A stretch of DNA of 64,000 nucleotides. Origin: Gardnerella vaginalis (GTDB lineage: Bacteria; Actinomycetota; Actinomycetes; Actinomycetales; Bifidobacteriaceae). Under the pieces are notes generated by a model that had not been told where the DNA came from, searched no databases, and saw only the letters and a list, made by a program, of their open reading frames with translations. Of the stretch, positions 45,342 through 54,879 are shown one piece after another. The stretch covers positions 992,001 to 1,056,000 of the forward strand of contig NZ_JBETXJ010000002.1 of the NCBI RefSeq assembly GCF_040427915.1, given 5' to 3'. Position 1 is the stretch's first letter. Every line of letters begins with the position of its first letter. The translations under genes were made by a program, and so were the position numbers.

Positions 45342-46904
45342 ATGGCAAAAGGTCCGGTACTTGTAGTTGACTTCGGTGCCCAATATGCCCAGCTAATCGC
45401 TAGAAGAGTGAGGGAAGCAAACGTTTATTCGGAGCTTGTTCCACACTCTATGCCAGTAGAAGAGATGCTGGCAAAAGATCCAAAAGCCATAATTCTCTCT
45501 GGCGGACCTGCCTCCGTTTATGAGCCAGGAGCGCCAAAAATTGACACAAAGATTTTTGAAGCAGGCGTTCCAGTGCTTGGAATTTGCTACGGATTCCAAG
45601 TTATGGCTCACGAGCTTGGCGGAGTTGTAGACAAAGCGGCATTGGGCGAGTACGGAAAAACGCATGCAACTATTGATGAAGCAGAAGGATTGCTTGCAAA
45701 TTCTCCATTAGATCAAAATACTTGGATGAGCCACGGAGTGGCAGTTAAGAGTGCGCCAGAAGGATTTGAGGTGCTTGCTCACACTCAAGGTGCTCCAGTT
45801 GCAGCTATGCAAGATAAAAATCGCAAGCTTTATGGAGTGCAATGGCATCCAGAAGTCAAGCATACGCCTTTAGGTCAAAAGCTTATTTCTACATTTTTGC
45901 ACGAATGCGCAGGTCTGGAAAATGATTGGAATCCTTCGAATATTATAGAAGATCAGGTTGCAAAGATTCGCGCCGAAGTTGGAGATGCACAAGTTATCTG
46001 TGGACTTTCTGGAGGAGTCGATTCCGCTGTTGCAGCAGCCTTAGTGCATAAAGCAATTGGAGATCAGCTTACTTGCGTTTTCGTAGATCATGGTCTTCTT
46101 CGTAAAGGTGAAGTTGAGCAAGTTAAGCATGATTTCGTTGAAGCAACTGGAATAAAGCTTATTGCAGTAGATGCAGAAGATGACTTTTTAGATGCGCTTA
46201 AAGGCGTAAGTGAGCCAGAGCGCAAGCGCAAGATTATCGGAGAAAAGTTTATTCGCACATTTGAAAAAGCGCAGCGCCAAGTTATTGAAGAAGCTGGTAA
46301 AACTGGAGCAGAAGTTAAATTCCTCGTACAGGGCACGCTTTACCCAGATGTTGTTGAATCTGGTGGCGGAGACGGTGCTGCAAACATTAAGTCGCATCAC
46401 AATGTTGGTGGCTTGCCAAAGGACTTAAAGTTTAAGCTTATTGAACCTTTGCGTACTCTGTTTAAGGATGAGGTTCGCGCAATTGGTACGGAGCTTGGGC
46501 TTCCAGATGCTATTGTTTGGCGTCAGCCGTTCCCTGGCCCTGGTTTGGGAATTCGCATTGTTGGCGAGATTACTCGAGAGCGTTTAGCTGTGCTTCGAGA
46601 AGCAGATGCTATTGCGCGCGAAGAGCTTTCGGCAGCTGGATTAGATCGTGATATTTGGCAATGCCCAGTAGTCCTTTTGGCAGATGTTCACTCTGTTGGA
46701 GTTCAGGGAGACGAGCGCACATACGGTTCTCCGATTGTGCTTCGACCAGTAAGCTCTGAGGATGCTATGACCGCTGATTGGTCGCGAGTTCCTTACGATG
46801 TGTTGGCAAAGATTTCTACTCGAATCACAAACGAATGCCGTCAGATTAATCGCGTTGTGCTTGACGTAACATCTAAGCCGCCTGCCACGATTGAGTGGGA
46901 ATAG
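45342..46904 (+). CDS. guaA: GMP synthase (glutamine-hydrolysing)
   Basis: A 520-residue enzyme that aminates XMP to GMP. The N-terminal class I glutamine amidotransferase has Cys82 in GICYGFQ and the His/Glu of GVQWHPEV. The ATP pyrophosphatase domain has the P-loop [10 protein letters not shown] (about 222-231). The C-terminal dimer domain ends [11 protein letters not shown], the family's usual end. AAGGAG precedes the ATG. It stands as an apparent single-gene unit, with the amylase gene 96 bp later. Confidence 0.98.
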   Translation: MAKGPVLVVDFGAQYAQLIARRVREANVYSELVPHSMPVEEMLAKDPKAIILSGGPASVYEPGAPKIDTKIFEAGVPVLGICYGFQVMAHELGGVVDKAALGEYGKTHATIDEAEGLLANSPLDQNTWMSHGVAVKSAPEGFEVLAHTQGAPVAAMQDKNRKLYGVQWHPEVKHTPLGQKLISTFLHECAGLENDWNPSNIIEDQVAKIRAEVGDAQVICGLSGGVDSAVAAALVHKAIGDQLTCVFVDHGLLRKGEVEQVKHDFVEATGIKLIAVDAEDDFLDALKGVSEPERKRKIIGEKFIRTFEKAQRQVIEEAGKTGAEVKFLVQGTLYPDVVESGGGDGAANIKSHHNVGGLPKDLKFKLIEPLRTLFKDEVRAIGTELGLPDAIVWRQPFPGPGLGIRIVGEITRERLAVLREADAIAREELSAAGLDRDIWQCPVVLLADVHSVGVQGDERTYGSPIVLRPVSSEDAMTADWSRVPYDVLAKISTRITNECRQINRVVLDVTSKPPATIEWE

Positions 46905-47000
46905 ATGGTTCTAATATAGTGAGGTAGAATCTGGCTCTAAAAAGAATAAAGTAAGAGTAAGAACAAAGCAAAGCCGCGATTCTTGCAGAAAGGAACAATG

Positions 47001-48683
47001 ATGATCCACAGCATAAAGATATTTACGAGCTTCAATAAAAAGATGTTTGTAAAGCTAAAGTTTGTGTTGGCAAGAGTTGCGGCTATAACATCTTGTGTTG
47101 CTACGATTTTGGCGGGAGCAGTAGTCGTAAGCGGCCCAGCGATTGCATATGCTGGCGCAAAATCATCTCAAAAAACTATACAAAAAGGCGTAATAGTCAC
47201 AGCGTTCCAACAAAATTGGAAAAGTATAGCTAAGGAATGCAAAAAGACGTACGGTCCAGAAGGCGTAAAGTACGTGCAGGTTTCGCCTCCGCAAGATCAC
47301 ATTAAAGGTGACCAATGGTGGACAAGCTATCAACCTGTAAGCTATAAGCTAAATTCAAAACTTGGCACCGAAGACGAGTTTAAAAAGATGATTACAACGT
47401 GCAAAGCTTCGGGTGTTGGAATTATTGCAGATGCGGTAATAAACCACACAACTGGTTTTGCAAACAAAGACACTGTTGGCGTTGGTGGAAGCAAGTATGA
47501 TGCTGCAAATCAATCGTTCCCAGATGCAGGATATACAAAAGACGATTTTCATAAGTCAACAGAAAATATCAACACGTATCGAAAAGCAGAAATCGTTTGG
47601 ACACATCGACTTGTTGGACTGTTAGATTTGGACACTTCTAATCCTCATGTGCAAAAAACTTTGGGAGAATACTTTGCGCATATGTTAAAGTTTGGAGTGG
47701 CTGGGTTTAGAGTTGATGCAGCAAAACACATGTCTCCGCAAGATGTAAAGGCTATAAAAGCTGCAGCTGCAGATGCTGCTGGAACAACGCCAGATAAGAT
47801 TTGGTGGATGCAAGAAACAATAGGGTTTTCTGAGCAAGACCCTAGAATTCAGCCGGACCAATATTTGCAAACTGGTGAAGTGAACGAATTTGAGTATTCT
47901 TATAGGCTTAGAAACTATTTTTATGGGTCTATTGAGAATCTTAAACATATAACAGATAAGTTGATTCCAAGCAAAAAGGCTGCGATTTTCGTTACAAATT
48001 GGGATACTGAGCGAGACAATGCAAGCAGAGTTTTGACGTATAAAGATGGCAAAAAATACGAGCTTGCAAACGCGTTTATGCTGGCGTATCCGTATGGAAC
48101 TCCAAATGTGTTTTCGGGATATGAGTTTACAAAACGAGATGAGGGAGCGCCTGGAGCTACGCAAACTTCGATTCCTGATGTGAGTTGTGCAAAGGATTCC
48201 AAGTGGCAATGCACGCAAAGGCTAACTTCAATTCGCGGCATGATTGGGTTCTACAACGCTGTTAGAGGCACTAAGGTTACTAATTGGCAAGATGATGACG
48301 ATAATAACGTTGCGTTTAGCCGAGGAAACAAGGGTTTTCTTGCGATTAACAACACGGAAAATCCGCAAAAAGTGAGTTATAAAACCGACTTGCCTGACGG
48401 TGAATATTGCAATGTTTATGAGTCTAAAGATTGCACTAAAACTGTGAGCGTTAGCGGCGGAAAAGTAGAGACCACTATTGACGCGGAATCTGCTGTTGCT
48501 CTTCATGTTAATGCTGTAAAAAGTCTTGGAAATGCTAGAGCTAGAAACGTTACAATATTTATTTGCGTGTGTGTTGCGCTAATTTGTGCGTTTGTTGTTA
48601 ATAGAAGATTTGTTGAAAAATCGAAGAAGCTTGCTAAAGGCAATAGTGGTGATGTTAAAACAGGTGAAACTAAAGGTAAGTGA
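47001..48683 (+). CDS. Secreted, membrane-anchored alpha-amylase (GH13)
   Basis: A 560-residue starch/glycogen hydrolase. A basic start and hydrophobic segment ending SGPAIAYAGA is a signal peptide (cleavage near residue 50). The GH13 barrel has DAVINHT, nucleophile Asp239 (GFRVDAAKH), acid/base Glu272 (MQETIG) and Asp335 (VTNWDTERD). Position 334, normally His in the NHD motif, is Trp here. The C-terminus has a hydrophobic helix followed by NRRFVEKSKK, which should anchor the enzyme in the membrane facing out. AAAGGA fits ATG 47001; ATG 46998 is an alternative. It probably degrades external glycogen. Confidence 0.9.
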   Translation: MIHSIKIFTSFNKKMFVKLKFVLARVAAITSCVATILAGAVVVSGPAIAYAGAKSSQKTIQKGVIVTAFQQNWKSIAKECKKTYGPEGVKYVQVSPPQDHIKGDQWWTSYQPVSYKLNSKLGTEDEFKKMITTCKASGVGIIADAVINHTTGFANKDTVGVGGSKYDAANQSFPDAGYTKDDFHKSTENINTYRKAEIVWTHRLVGLLDLDTSNPHVQKTLGEYFAHMLKFGVAGFRVDAAKHMSPQDVKAIKAAAADAAGTTPDKIWWMQETIGFSEQDPRIQPDQYLQTGEVNEFEYSYRLRNYFYGSIENLKHITDKLIPSKKAAIFVTNWDTERDNASRVLTYKDGKKYELANAFMLAYPYGTPNVFSGYEFTKRDEGAPGATQTSIPDVSCAKDSKWQCTQRLTSIRGMIGFYNAVRGTKVTNWQDDDDNNVAFSRGNKGFLAINNTENPQKVSYKTDLPDGEYCNVYESKDCTKTVSVSGGKVETTIDAESAVALHVNAVKSLGNARARNVTIFICVCVALICAFVVNRRFVEKSKKLAKGNSGDVKTGETKGK

Positions 48684-48737
48684 TTTATTAGATGATTCTT
48701 TAGATGATTCTGAAATAAATCAATAGTCTAAAACAGG

Positions 48738-48766
48738 TTGACTCTGTTAAAACGTTTATTTATAAT
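48738..48766 (+). promoter_or_regulatory. Strong housekeeping promoter of ssrA
   Basis: TTGACT (48738-48743), exactly 17 bp, then TATAAT (48761-48766). Transcription would start about 45 nt ahead of mature tmRNA. Confidence 0.85.
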
Positions 48767-48817
48767 AAATAATCTGGCTTTATGCCAGTATTTAACTGAT
48801 AGTTTGATAAATCAAAA

Positions 48818-49211
48818 GGGGTCGATCGGTTTCGACGGTGATCTGTTCGCCGCGGGGAAGCGTGCCGAGAATGCGAAAGTCCACTCGTAAACGTCCTTTC
48901 GCAAAAGAATAAGTGCTAAATCTAATCGCACTGAGTTCGCTCTCGCTGCCTGAGCTTCGCGCCAGGATTAACCAGTGAGCAGCTGCTCCGTTTACCCACT
49001 CACGTCTTCGGGGTGGTGCTGAACGTCATTAGAAGACTTGCTTGAATTGCTGGGCTGCAGGGCAATTCAGGGACTTTTACTGTAGATATGCTCGCCATGA
49101 ATTGTCTGCGATAACATGGGGGCAGAAAAATTGCCAAATGGCCAGCAGACTACGCACGTAGAAGACCGAGGGTACGGTTTCCGGACCGGGGTTCAATTCC
49201 CCGCGACTCCA
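48818..49211 (+). ncRNA. ssrA: Transfer-messenger RNA
   Basis: The 5' end GGGGTCGATCGGTTTCGACGG and the 3' end GGGTTCAATTCCCCGCGACTCCA form the tRNA-like domain, with the acceptor stem containing one G-U. The tag reading frame (48915-48953) encodes AKSNRTEFALAA followed by TGA. It rescues stalled ribosomes with SmpB. CCA is not encoded. Length is about 394 nt before end trimming. Confidence 0.97.
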
Positions 49212-49221
49212 CAAACGCAAA

Positions 49222-49252
49222 AACGCCACTGCTCAAACAGTGGCGTTATTTG
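49222..49252 (+). terminator. ssrA terminator
   Basis: AACGCCACTG pairs with CAGTGGCGTT over a 6-nt loop and is followed by ATTTGT. Confidence 0.85.
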
Positions 49253-49370
49253 TAGCAAAACCCAATGTTTTCAATGTCTTAAGCATAAAACAGTGGCGGT
49301 TTCTATCGCTTGTACACAAGTATGTACGATATGTGATATAGTATATGCAATAAACGGAAATAATCGGAGC

Positions 49371-49402
49371 AAAAGCTCTAGGTATAAGACCTAGAGCTTT
49401 TT
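49371..49402. terminator. Bidirectional terminator downstream of ssrA and the Panacea-domain gene
   Basis: AAAAGCTCTAGG and CCTAGAGCTTTT form a 12-bp stem over a 7-nt loop, with T residues following on both strands. It faces the end of the minus-strand Panacea gene and could also end a short plus-strand RNA. Confidence 0.8.
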
Positions 49403-49451
49403 GATTTTCCTGTGCATACTTGCTTGCGTCGTATGTTTTGACCTATACCAC

Positions 49452-50198
49452 TTATTTATTTTTATTTTTATCATTAACATCATTGTTTATGTAGTCAACA
49501 AAATGTCGTGCTGCAATACGAACAATGTTTTCATCAAAATAAATTTTATTATTTTTAAGCCCATTCAATATGCTTAATTTTTCTCTTAAAATTTTTTCAG
49601 CCTTTCTTATTCTTCTAACTTTTTCATCTTGATTATATTGATTAAATTTTTCAATTTGTTCAGAAATTATATCTTGTATGTCTTTTTGTAGTTCTTTATC
49701 GGCTTCTTTAAATTCTTTGCTTCGTGTTGTTCGTGAATTTGTATTAATTACTGGATGTTTTACGTAATAATCATGAATAATTTTCTTAGATATTTCTACT
49801 TCATTAGCCTTATCTGGTAATATTCCTCTGCGTGCATCAATCCATGGCATCTCACTGCGGGCGCGATTTTCTAGTTCTTCAATACTAAAATCAATTAAAG
49901 CGTCGCAAACGTTATAGATAGTGAGTAAATTAGAATAAGTAAGATGATTTTTAAGCTCATAAGGTCCTAGAACAATATCTTTACATTCTATAAAAACATC
50001 ATTAATTCTGTGCATTTTGAATAAATCTAGGCATACTGGACCGTTGCACCAAGCCTGAAAATTGTTGTAGAACAAAGGAGAATTAGTGGATGCTAGGTTA
50101 TAAGCTTGGCAGTAGTAAGAAAGTAATTGTAAGCGATTAATATTCATTTTCCCATAACGTTTTAAAATCGCATATGCTACATGAGAAATAGTAATCAT
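49452..50198 (-). CDS. Panacea (SocA/DUF4065) domain protein, solitary
   Basis: A 248-residue protein. Residues ~1-140 match the Panacea/SocA antitoxin fold: ISHVAYAILKRYGKMNINRLQLLSYYCQAYNLA, then FQAWCNGPVCLDLFK and SEMPWIDARRG. A charged helical C-terminal region (about 150-225) follows. GGAG 7 bp before ATG 50198 sets the start; a further 25 hydrophobic codons upstream have no site. In known systems such domains neutralise diverse adjacent toxins, but no toxin-sized ORF lies beside this one: ssrA is downstream and 371 bp without a gene is upstream. It is more AT-rich than its neighbours. It may be an orphan antitoxin or phage-related regulator. Confidence 0.75.
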   Translation of the reverse strand: MITISHVAYAILKRYGKMNINRLQLLSYYCQAYNLASTNSPLFYNNFQAWCNGPVCLDLFKMHRINDVFIECKDIVLGPYELKNHLTYSNLLTIYNVCDALIDFSIEELENRARSEMPWIDARRGILPDKANEVEISKKIIHDYYVKHPVINTNSRTTRSKEFKEADKELQKDIQDIISEQIEKFNQYNQDEKVRRIRKAEKILREKLSILNGLKNNKIYFDENIVRIAARHFVDYINNDVNDKNKNK

Positions 50199-50569
50199 AT
50201 CTATTCTCCATCGGTGCAGAAAAGACAACAAAATGATTAACGTAAAACCAAATAGAATTCTTTTATAGATCACGTTGAACGAATAATTTTAGTTGTAAAA
50301 TGCTACGAACACGTGTAAACAATAAAAATCATTCGGTTTTAAGTTAGCGAAAACGGTACCATATAAAATAAAACTCATCAACAATAGCGCGTGTCGTGCT
50401 CAATGGGGATAGTAATACAGTGTGGTAATTAACTATTGCTTTGGTGTTGAAGCAAAATCTCTTACTACTTTTATTGACTTTTATGTATGTTTGATTGTGT
50501 AAATTTGTAGAAAAGATTCTTTTTTAAGGTTGATTTTAGTTCGTTTAATATGATTATTAGGAGCGCATT
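50199..50569. other. Intergenic region between the Panacea-domain gene and miaA
   Basis: 371 bp of AT-rich sequence with no supportable ORF, RNA or repeat. It must hold divergent promoters for the Panacea gene and miaA; no clear toxin remnant was found. Confidence 0.5.
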
Positions 50570-51559
50570 GTGTGCAAACCGCCGAAAGTGATTTCGATTG
50601 TAGGGCCAACAGCATCTGGCAAAACAAGTCTTGGTATTGCAATTGCAAAGAAATTTGCTGAACGTGGTGTAAAAGCGGAGATTATAAACGCAGACGCATA
50701 TCAAATGTACCGTTATATGGATATTGGTACCGCAAAAGCCACTAGAGAAGAGCAAAGCGAGATTAAGCATCATTTAATAGACATTATTGATCCAGAAGAA
50801 TCTATGAGCGTTGCAAAATTTCAAACGCTTGCTAGAGAGTGCATACGCGATTTGCAAGAAAAAGGTATTCGCCCAATTCTTGTTGGGGGCTCTGGATTAT
50901 ATGCTCGTGCGGCTGTAGATGATATAACTTTTCCAGGTACAGATCCTAATATTCGCAAAGCTTTGGAAGATCGTGAAAAGTCGCAAGGAGCAATGGCTCT
51001 TTTTGAAGAGTTGCAAAAACTAGACCCTGTGGCGGCTAAAAATATGGATCCAAGAAATTCGCGCAGAACAATTCGCGCTCTAGAGGTTATTGAGTTAACA
51101 GGCAAGCCGTATTCTGCTACTCTGCCAAAATACAAGTATTTGATTGATTGTGTGCAAATCGGATTGGACTTAAACAGAGAAGATTTGGATGCGCGAGTGG
51201 AGCTTCGCACAAAAATGATGCGGGACCAAGGTTTTGTGAATGAGGTCGAAGCAATTCGTTCTAGGCTTGGTGTTACAGCGAGTAGAGCTTTGGGATACAA
51301 GCAAATAATGGACTATTTAGACGGCTTGTGTAGCGAAGATGATGCTTTTGCTGATATTGCTCAGAAAACTAAACGTCTTGCTAGAAAACAAATGGGTTGG
51401 TTTGGAAGAGATTCGCGTATTCATTGGGTTAATGCTTTGCAGCCAGATGTGGTTGACGCCTCAATGAAGATAATTGATGCTGCTGATAATGGTGATTTTA
51501 AAGATGATTTGATTGCTGAATCAACTTCCCATCATCTCGGCGCGTTAATTGACGAATAG
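50570..51559 (+). CDS. miaA: tRNA dimethylallyltransferase
   Basis: A 329-residue enzyme that isoprenylates A37 of tRNAs reading UNN codons. The P-loop [10 protein letters not shown] lies at residues 12-21, followed by [18 protein letters not shown] (catalytic Asp and substrate region), [11 protein letters not shown] and [11 protein letters not shown]. The start is GTG with AGGAG 7 bp upstream. It is monocistronic in appearance, with a stem-loop after the stop. MiaB was not seen. Confidence 0.96.
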   Translation: MCKPPKVISIVGPTASGKTSLGIAIAKKFAERGVKAEIINADAYQMYRYMDIGTAKATREEQSEIKHHLIDIIDPEESMSVAKFQTLARECIRDLQEKGIRPILVGGSGLYARAAVDDITFPGTDPNIRKALEDREKSQGAMALFEELQKLDPVAAKNMDPRNSRRTIRALEVIELTGKPYSATLPKYKYLIDCVQIGLDLNREDLDARVELRTKMMRDQGFVNEVEAIRSRLGVTASRALGYKQIMDYLDGLCSEDDAFADIAQKTKRLARKQMGWFGRDSRIHWVNALQPDVVDASMKIIDAADNGDFKDDLIAESTSHHLGALIDE

Positions 51560-51607
51560 TAATAATAGAATAAGTTTTTAGATAATTAGTCTTTAGATGT
51601 TTATGTG

Positions 51608-51633
51608 TGAACCCTAGCTTAGGCTGGGGTTCA
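51608..51633 (+). terminator. Stem-loop after miaA
   Basis: TGAACCCTAGC pairs with GCTGGGGTTCA (one G-U) over a 4-nt loop. The following T content is low. Confidence 0.6.
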
Positions 51634-51710
51634 TTGCGTATAAGGCATATTGGGAATGATATTGAGAAACGATATCGAGATACATATTTGTATGAGCATA
51701 GGAGATTTTT

Positions 51711-52712
51711 GTGCATAATCATCATTTGTCAAACTCTTCCAGTGAAATCTTAGAGAAGAATGATTTAAGTACTTCTGGAACTAATGCCGCTTCTGTGCAA
51801 GATGCTATTAAAGCAAGTCATGCGCATCAGCATAAGCTAACTATCACTTTGGCTTTAACGTCTATTGTATTCTTGGCAGAAGTAATTGGATCTGTTTTAA
51901 CAAATTCGCTTTCTTTGTTAATTGACGCAGGACATATGTTAACAGATATTTCTGTTTTAGCTGCATCTACGGTTACTGCGATTTTGATGCGCAAAAGACC
52001 TAATGCAAAACGCACTTGGGGTTGGGCTAGGCTAGAGGTAATTACTGCTGCTGCTGGTGCTCTTGTTCTACTTTTTGTTGGCATTTATGCGATTGTGGAA
52101 TCTTGTATGCGTCTTTTTGGTGTAAATCATAATGGAATACATGATGTAAATCAGCTTCTTTTCTTTGGTATTCTTGGTTTGCTTGCAAATCTCGCTTCTC
52201 TTGTGATTTTGGTTTCACAATCTAAAGACAATATGAATATGCGAGCAGCCTTTTTAGAAGTAATGAACGATGCTTTGGGATCTGTTGCTGTTGTAGTGTC
52301 TGCTGTAGTAATGATGAGCACTAGTTGGAATGGATTTGATGCTTTAGCTGGCGGTATTATTGCAATTTTGATGATTCCTAGAGCGTTACATTTGCTTAAA
52401 AATGCTGTAAAAGTTTTGCTTGAGCAAACTCCAGAAGGATTGGATATAGAAAAAGTTCGCGATCATCTTGAACACGTTCCGCACGTTCTTGCTGTTCATG
52501 ATTTGCATGCAAGTACTGTTTCTACAGGAATGCCTATTTTTATGGCACATGTTGTTGTAGAGCGCGATTTAACAATGGATCAGTGTTCTGATATTTTAAG
52601 CCAGCTTCAGGATTGTTTGCGTGAGCATTTTCCAGTTTCGGTTTCTCACACTACCTTCCAACTAGAACCTGAAGGATATACTACACAAAGTTCGTCGGAA
52701 CATCATGAGTAG
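51711..52712 (+). CDS. Cation diffusion facilitator (Zn2+/Cd2+/Co2+ exporter type)
   Basis: A 333-residue inner-membrane metal/proton antiporter with six helices. The helix 2 site HMLTD (in DAGHMLTDI) is present; in helix 5 the site reads EVMND, with Glu where many zinc CDFs have His, a variant seen in related CzcD-like proteins. A His-rich N-terminus (HNHH, HAHQH) and C-terminus (EHHE) may bind metal. The C-terminal cytoplasmic domain has VHDLHASTVS. The start is GTG with AGGAG upstream. No metal regulator is adjacent. Confidence 0.92.
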   Translation: MHNHHLSNSSSEILEKNDLSTSGTNAASVQDAIKASHAHQHKLTITLALTSIVFLAEVIGSVLTNSLSLLIDAGHMLTDISVLAASTVTAILMRKRPNAKRTWGWARLEVITAAAGALVLLFVGIYAIVESCMRLFGVNHNGIHDVNQLLFFGILGLLANLASLVILVSQSKDNMNMRAAFLEVMNDALGSVAVVVSAVVMMSTSWNGFDALAGGIIAILMIPRALHLLKNAVKVLLEQTPEGLDIEKVRDHLEHVPHVLAVHDLHASTVSTGMPIFMAHVVVERDLTMDQCSDILSQLQDCLREHFPVSVSHTTFQLEPEGYTTQSSSEHHE

Positions 52713-52780
52713 TTTCGTTGAGTAGTTTCGTATTGCAACAGTTACGCGTGTTGTAATTATATGTAAAGTAGAGTGATATT

Positions 52781-53746
52781 ATGCCGTTAAAAGAGTTAAT
52801 AGACAACGCGCATAGCGATCGCGTTAAGCGTATTTGCGCAATAAGTCGCGCAAAATCGCGAGTTGATGGGCGATTTTTAGTAGAAGGTCCGCAAAGCGTT
52901 AGGGAAGCGGTAAGGTACGCGCATAAGTCGATTTTAGACATTTACGTTTTGCAAGATGCTGTTAATAGTGACTACCTTAATGTCAATTCTTTTAAAAATG
53001 GTAAAAATGGCATTTTGCAAAATGGATCTTTAGAAACGATAAGCAAAATTGTTGACGAATCCTTAAAAAATCAGTGCTATGTGCATCCTGCAACATCAGA
53101 AGTTATGCATAAGATCAGTACGGATTGTCAGGGGATTGTTGCCGTTTGTGATTCTGCTATTTTAGATAAAGAATTTATAAAAGAATTTAATAGTATTGGG
53201 GTAGAAAGCGAATATAAGTCTGGTTTTGCTCATGATCCTGTATTGATTGCAGCCTGCTGGCAGGTAAGAGACCCCGGCAACGCTGGTGCGATTATTCGCG
53301 TTGCAGATGTAGCTGGTTGTAATGCCGTTGTTTTTGTTGACGATTGCGTGAATCGTTTTAACTCAAAGCTAGTTCGTTCTACTGCAGGCTCATTATTCCA
53401 TTTGCCAGTAGTGACAATGAGTGAGGATGATTGGTTTGATTGGACAAAGTCATTAAAAATAAGGGTTATTGCAGCTGATATTTATGGAACTGAAAATAAA
53501 AAACCAAAGTCTTTTGCAAATCTTCTAAAACCACTAAGTGATGATTTAAATAAAGGATATAACGAAGGATCTAATGCAATATTATTTGGAAACGAAGCCA
53601 GAGGATTGCCAGAAGAAATATTGAATAAAGTAGACGAAATATCGGTAATACCTATTTACGGAAAAGCAGAATCAATGAACTTGGCAACCAGTGCTGCAGT
53701 AATGCTAATGGGCTTGGCTATGTCTAGTCATGAGCGAAAAATGTAG
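52781..53746 (+). CDS. TrmH/SpoU-family rRNA 2'-O-methyltransferase
   Basis: A 321-residue SPOUT methyltransferase that uses SAM to methylate a ribose in RNA. An N-terminal substrate domain (SRAKSRVDGRFLVEGPQSVREA) precedes the knotted domain with motif 1 DPGNAGAIIR, motif 2 LFGNEARGLP and motif 3 AESMNLATSAAVML. Its place before pheST is the usual one in Actinobacteria, where it is annotated as a 23S rRNA methylase; the exact site is unknown. An acidic/Asn-rich insertion (about 60-140) is more AT-rich than the rest. Confidence 0.9.
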   Translation: MPLKELIDNAHSDRVKRICAISRAKSRVDGRFLVEGPQSVREAVRYAHKSILDIYVLQDAVNSDYLNVNSFKNGKNGILQNGSLETISKIVDESLKNQCYVHPATSEVMHKISTDCQGIVAVCDSAILDKEFIKEFNSIGVESEYKSGFAHDPVLIAACWQVRDPGNAGAIIRVADVAGCNAVVFVDDCVNRFNSKLVRSTAGSLFHLPVVTMSEDDWFDWTKSLKIRVIAADIYGTENKKPKSFANLLKPLSDDLNKGYNEGSNAILFGNEARGLPEEILNKVDEISVIPIYGKAESMNLATSAAVMLMGLAMSSHERKM

Positions 53747-53806
53747 ATTTGAGACGTTTTTTGAATGCTTCACAAAAGTACACATAACACGGATAGGAAG
53801 GGTGCT

Positions 53807-54874
53807 GTGGCAAGTAGTAAGCCGTTCGACGCGAAGGCAATTACAAAGGTAGTAAAAGAGGGTATAGCTTGTGTTCAAGCCGCTAAAACAATGGAAGAGT
53901 TGAAAGCGGCAAAAACTAAGTATGCAGGAGCTCAGTCTGCAATGACCCTTGCCAGCAAGTCTATTGGAAGTCTTCAAGTAGAAGAAAAGAAGGAAGCTGG
54001 CAAGATAATGTCGGCTTTACGCGCTGATTTTGGTCGTGAATTTGCAGCAGCCCAAGAGCGTATTAAGGCTATTGAAGAAGCTAATATGCTTCAAAAAGAA
54101 ACAGTCGATATGACTTTGCCAATAAATCGTAAGCCTCTTGGCGCTCGCCATCCGATTGCGCGTATTATTGAAGACTTTGAAGACTTCTTTGTGTCTATGG
54201 GTTGGCAGATTTCTGCAGGACCAGAGGTTGAAACAGAGTGGTTCGATTTTGACGCTTTGAACTTTGGTCCAGATCATCCTGCTCGCCAAATGCAAGATAC
54301 TTTTTATGTGCAAGGTAATCAGGCAAAGGATGCTGCTGGATTCGTTGGATCTAACATGGTTTTGCGTACGCAAACTTCTTCCGATCAGGTTCGTGCGTTA
54401 ATTGAGCGAGGAGTACCTCTGTATATTGCGTCTCCTGGTCGAGTATTCCGCACGGATGAGCTTGATGCAACGCATACGCCAGTGTTCCACCAGTGCGAAG
54501 CTTTGGCAGTAGATAAGCATTTGAGCATGGCTGATTTAAAGGGTGTTCTTGATCGTTTAGCTGTTGCAATGTTTGGTCCAGATGCAAAAAGCCGTTTGCG
54601 TCCAAGCTACTTCCCATTCACGGAGCCTAGTGCGGAGTTGGATCTTTGGTTCCCAGATAAAAAGGGTGGCCCAGGTTGGATTGAATGGGGCGGATGCGGA
54701 ATGGTGAATCCGAACGTTCTTAAGTCTGCAGGCTTAGACCCAGATGTTTATACGGGATTTGCTTTCGGTGTTGGCTTGGAGCGCACTTTGCTGCTTCGTC
54801 ACGATATTAACGATATGCACGATTTGGTTGAAGGCGATAAGCGCTTCAGTGAACAGTTTGTGATGGGAGAGTAG
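53807..54874 (+). CDS. pheS: Phenylalanyl-tRNA synthetase alpha subunit
   Basis: A 355-residue catalytic subunit that charges tRNA-Phe with PheT. The N-terminal coiled coil (to ~110) leads to the class II core: motif 2 RTQTSSDQVRAL and FRTDELDATHTPVFHQCE, and motif 3 GFAFGVGLERTLLLRHDI. GTG at 53807 is preferred because AGGAAGGG lies at 53795-53802; an ATG 14 codons upstream (53765) would be in frame but has no good site. pheT starts 5 bp after the stop. Confidence 0.96.
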   Translation: MASSKPFDAKAITKVVKEGIACVQAAKTMEELKAAKTKYAGAQSAMTLASKSIGSLQVEEKKEAGKIMSALRADFGREFAAAQERIKAIEEANMLQKETVDMTLPINRKPLGARHPIARIIEDFEDFFVSMGWQISAGPEVETEWFDFDALNFGPDHPARQMQDTFYVQGNQAKDAAGFVGSNMVLRTQTSSDQVRALIERGVPLYIASPGRVFRTDELDATHTPVFHQCEALAVDKHLSMADLKGVLDRLAVAMFGPDAKSRLRPSYFPFTEPSAELDLWFPDKKGGPGWIEWGGCGMVNPNVLKSAGLDPDVYTGFAFGVGLERTLLLRHDINDMHDLVEGDKRFSEQFVMGE

Positions 54875-54879
54875 TACTC

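Noticed and set aside
45065-45343. 92-codon minus-strand ORF between xfp and guaA
   Set aside because: Low-complexity AT-rich translation and no ribosome site; it covers the guaA leader.
50199-50273. 25-residue hydrophobic extension of the Panacea-domain protein
   Set aside because: GGAG precedes the downstream ATG at 50198, and the Panacea domain starts there; the extension is more likely untranslated leader.
49212-50569. Direct repeat of the ssrA 3' end marking an integrated island
   Set aside because: I looked for a second copy of the TTCAATTCCCCGCG segment downstream and saw none, so an att-flanked island cannot be claimed.
53765-53806. Upstream ATG start for pheS
   Set aside because: AGGAAGGG is placed for the GTG at 53807; the 14 extra residues look unlike PheS N-termini.
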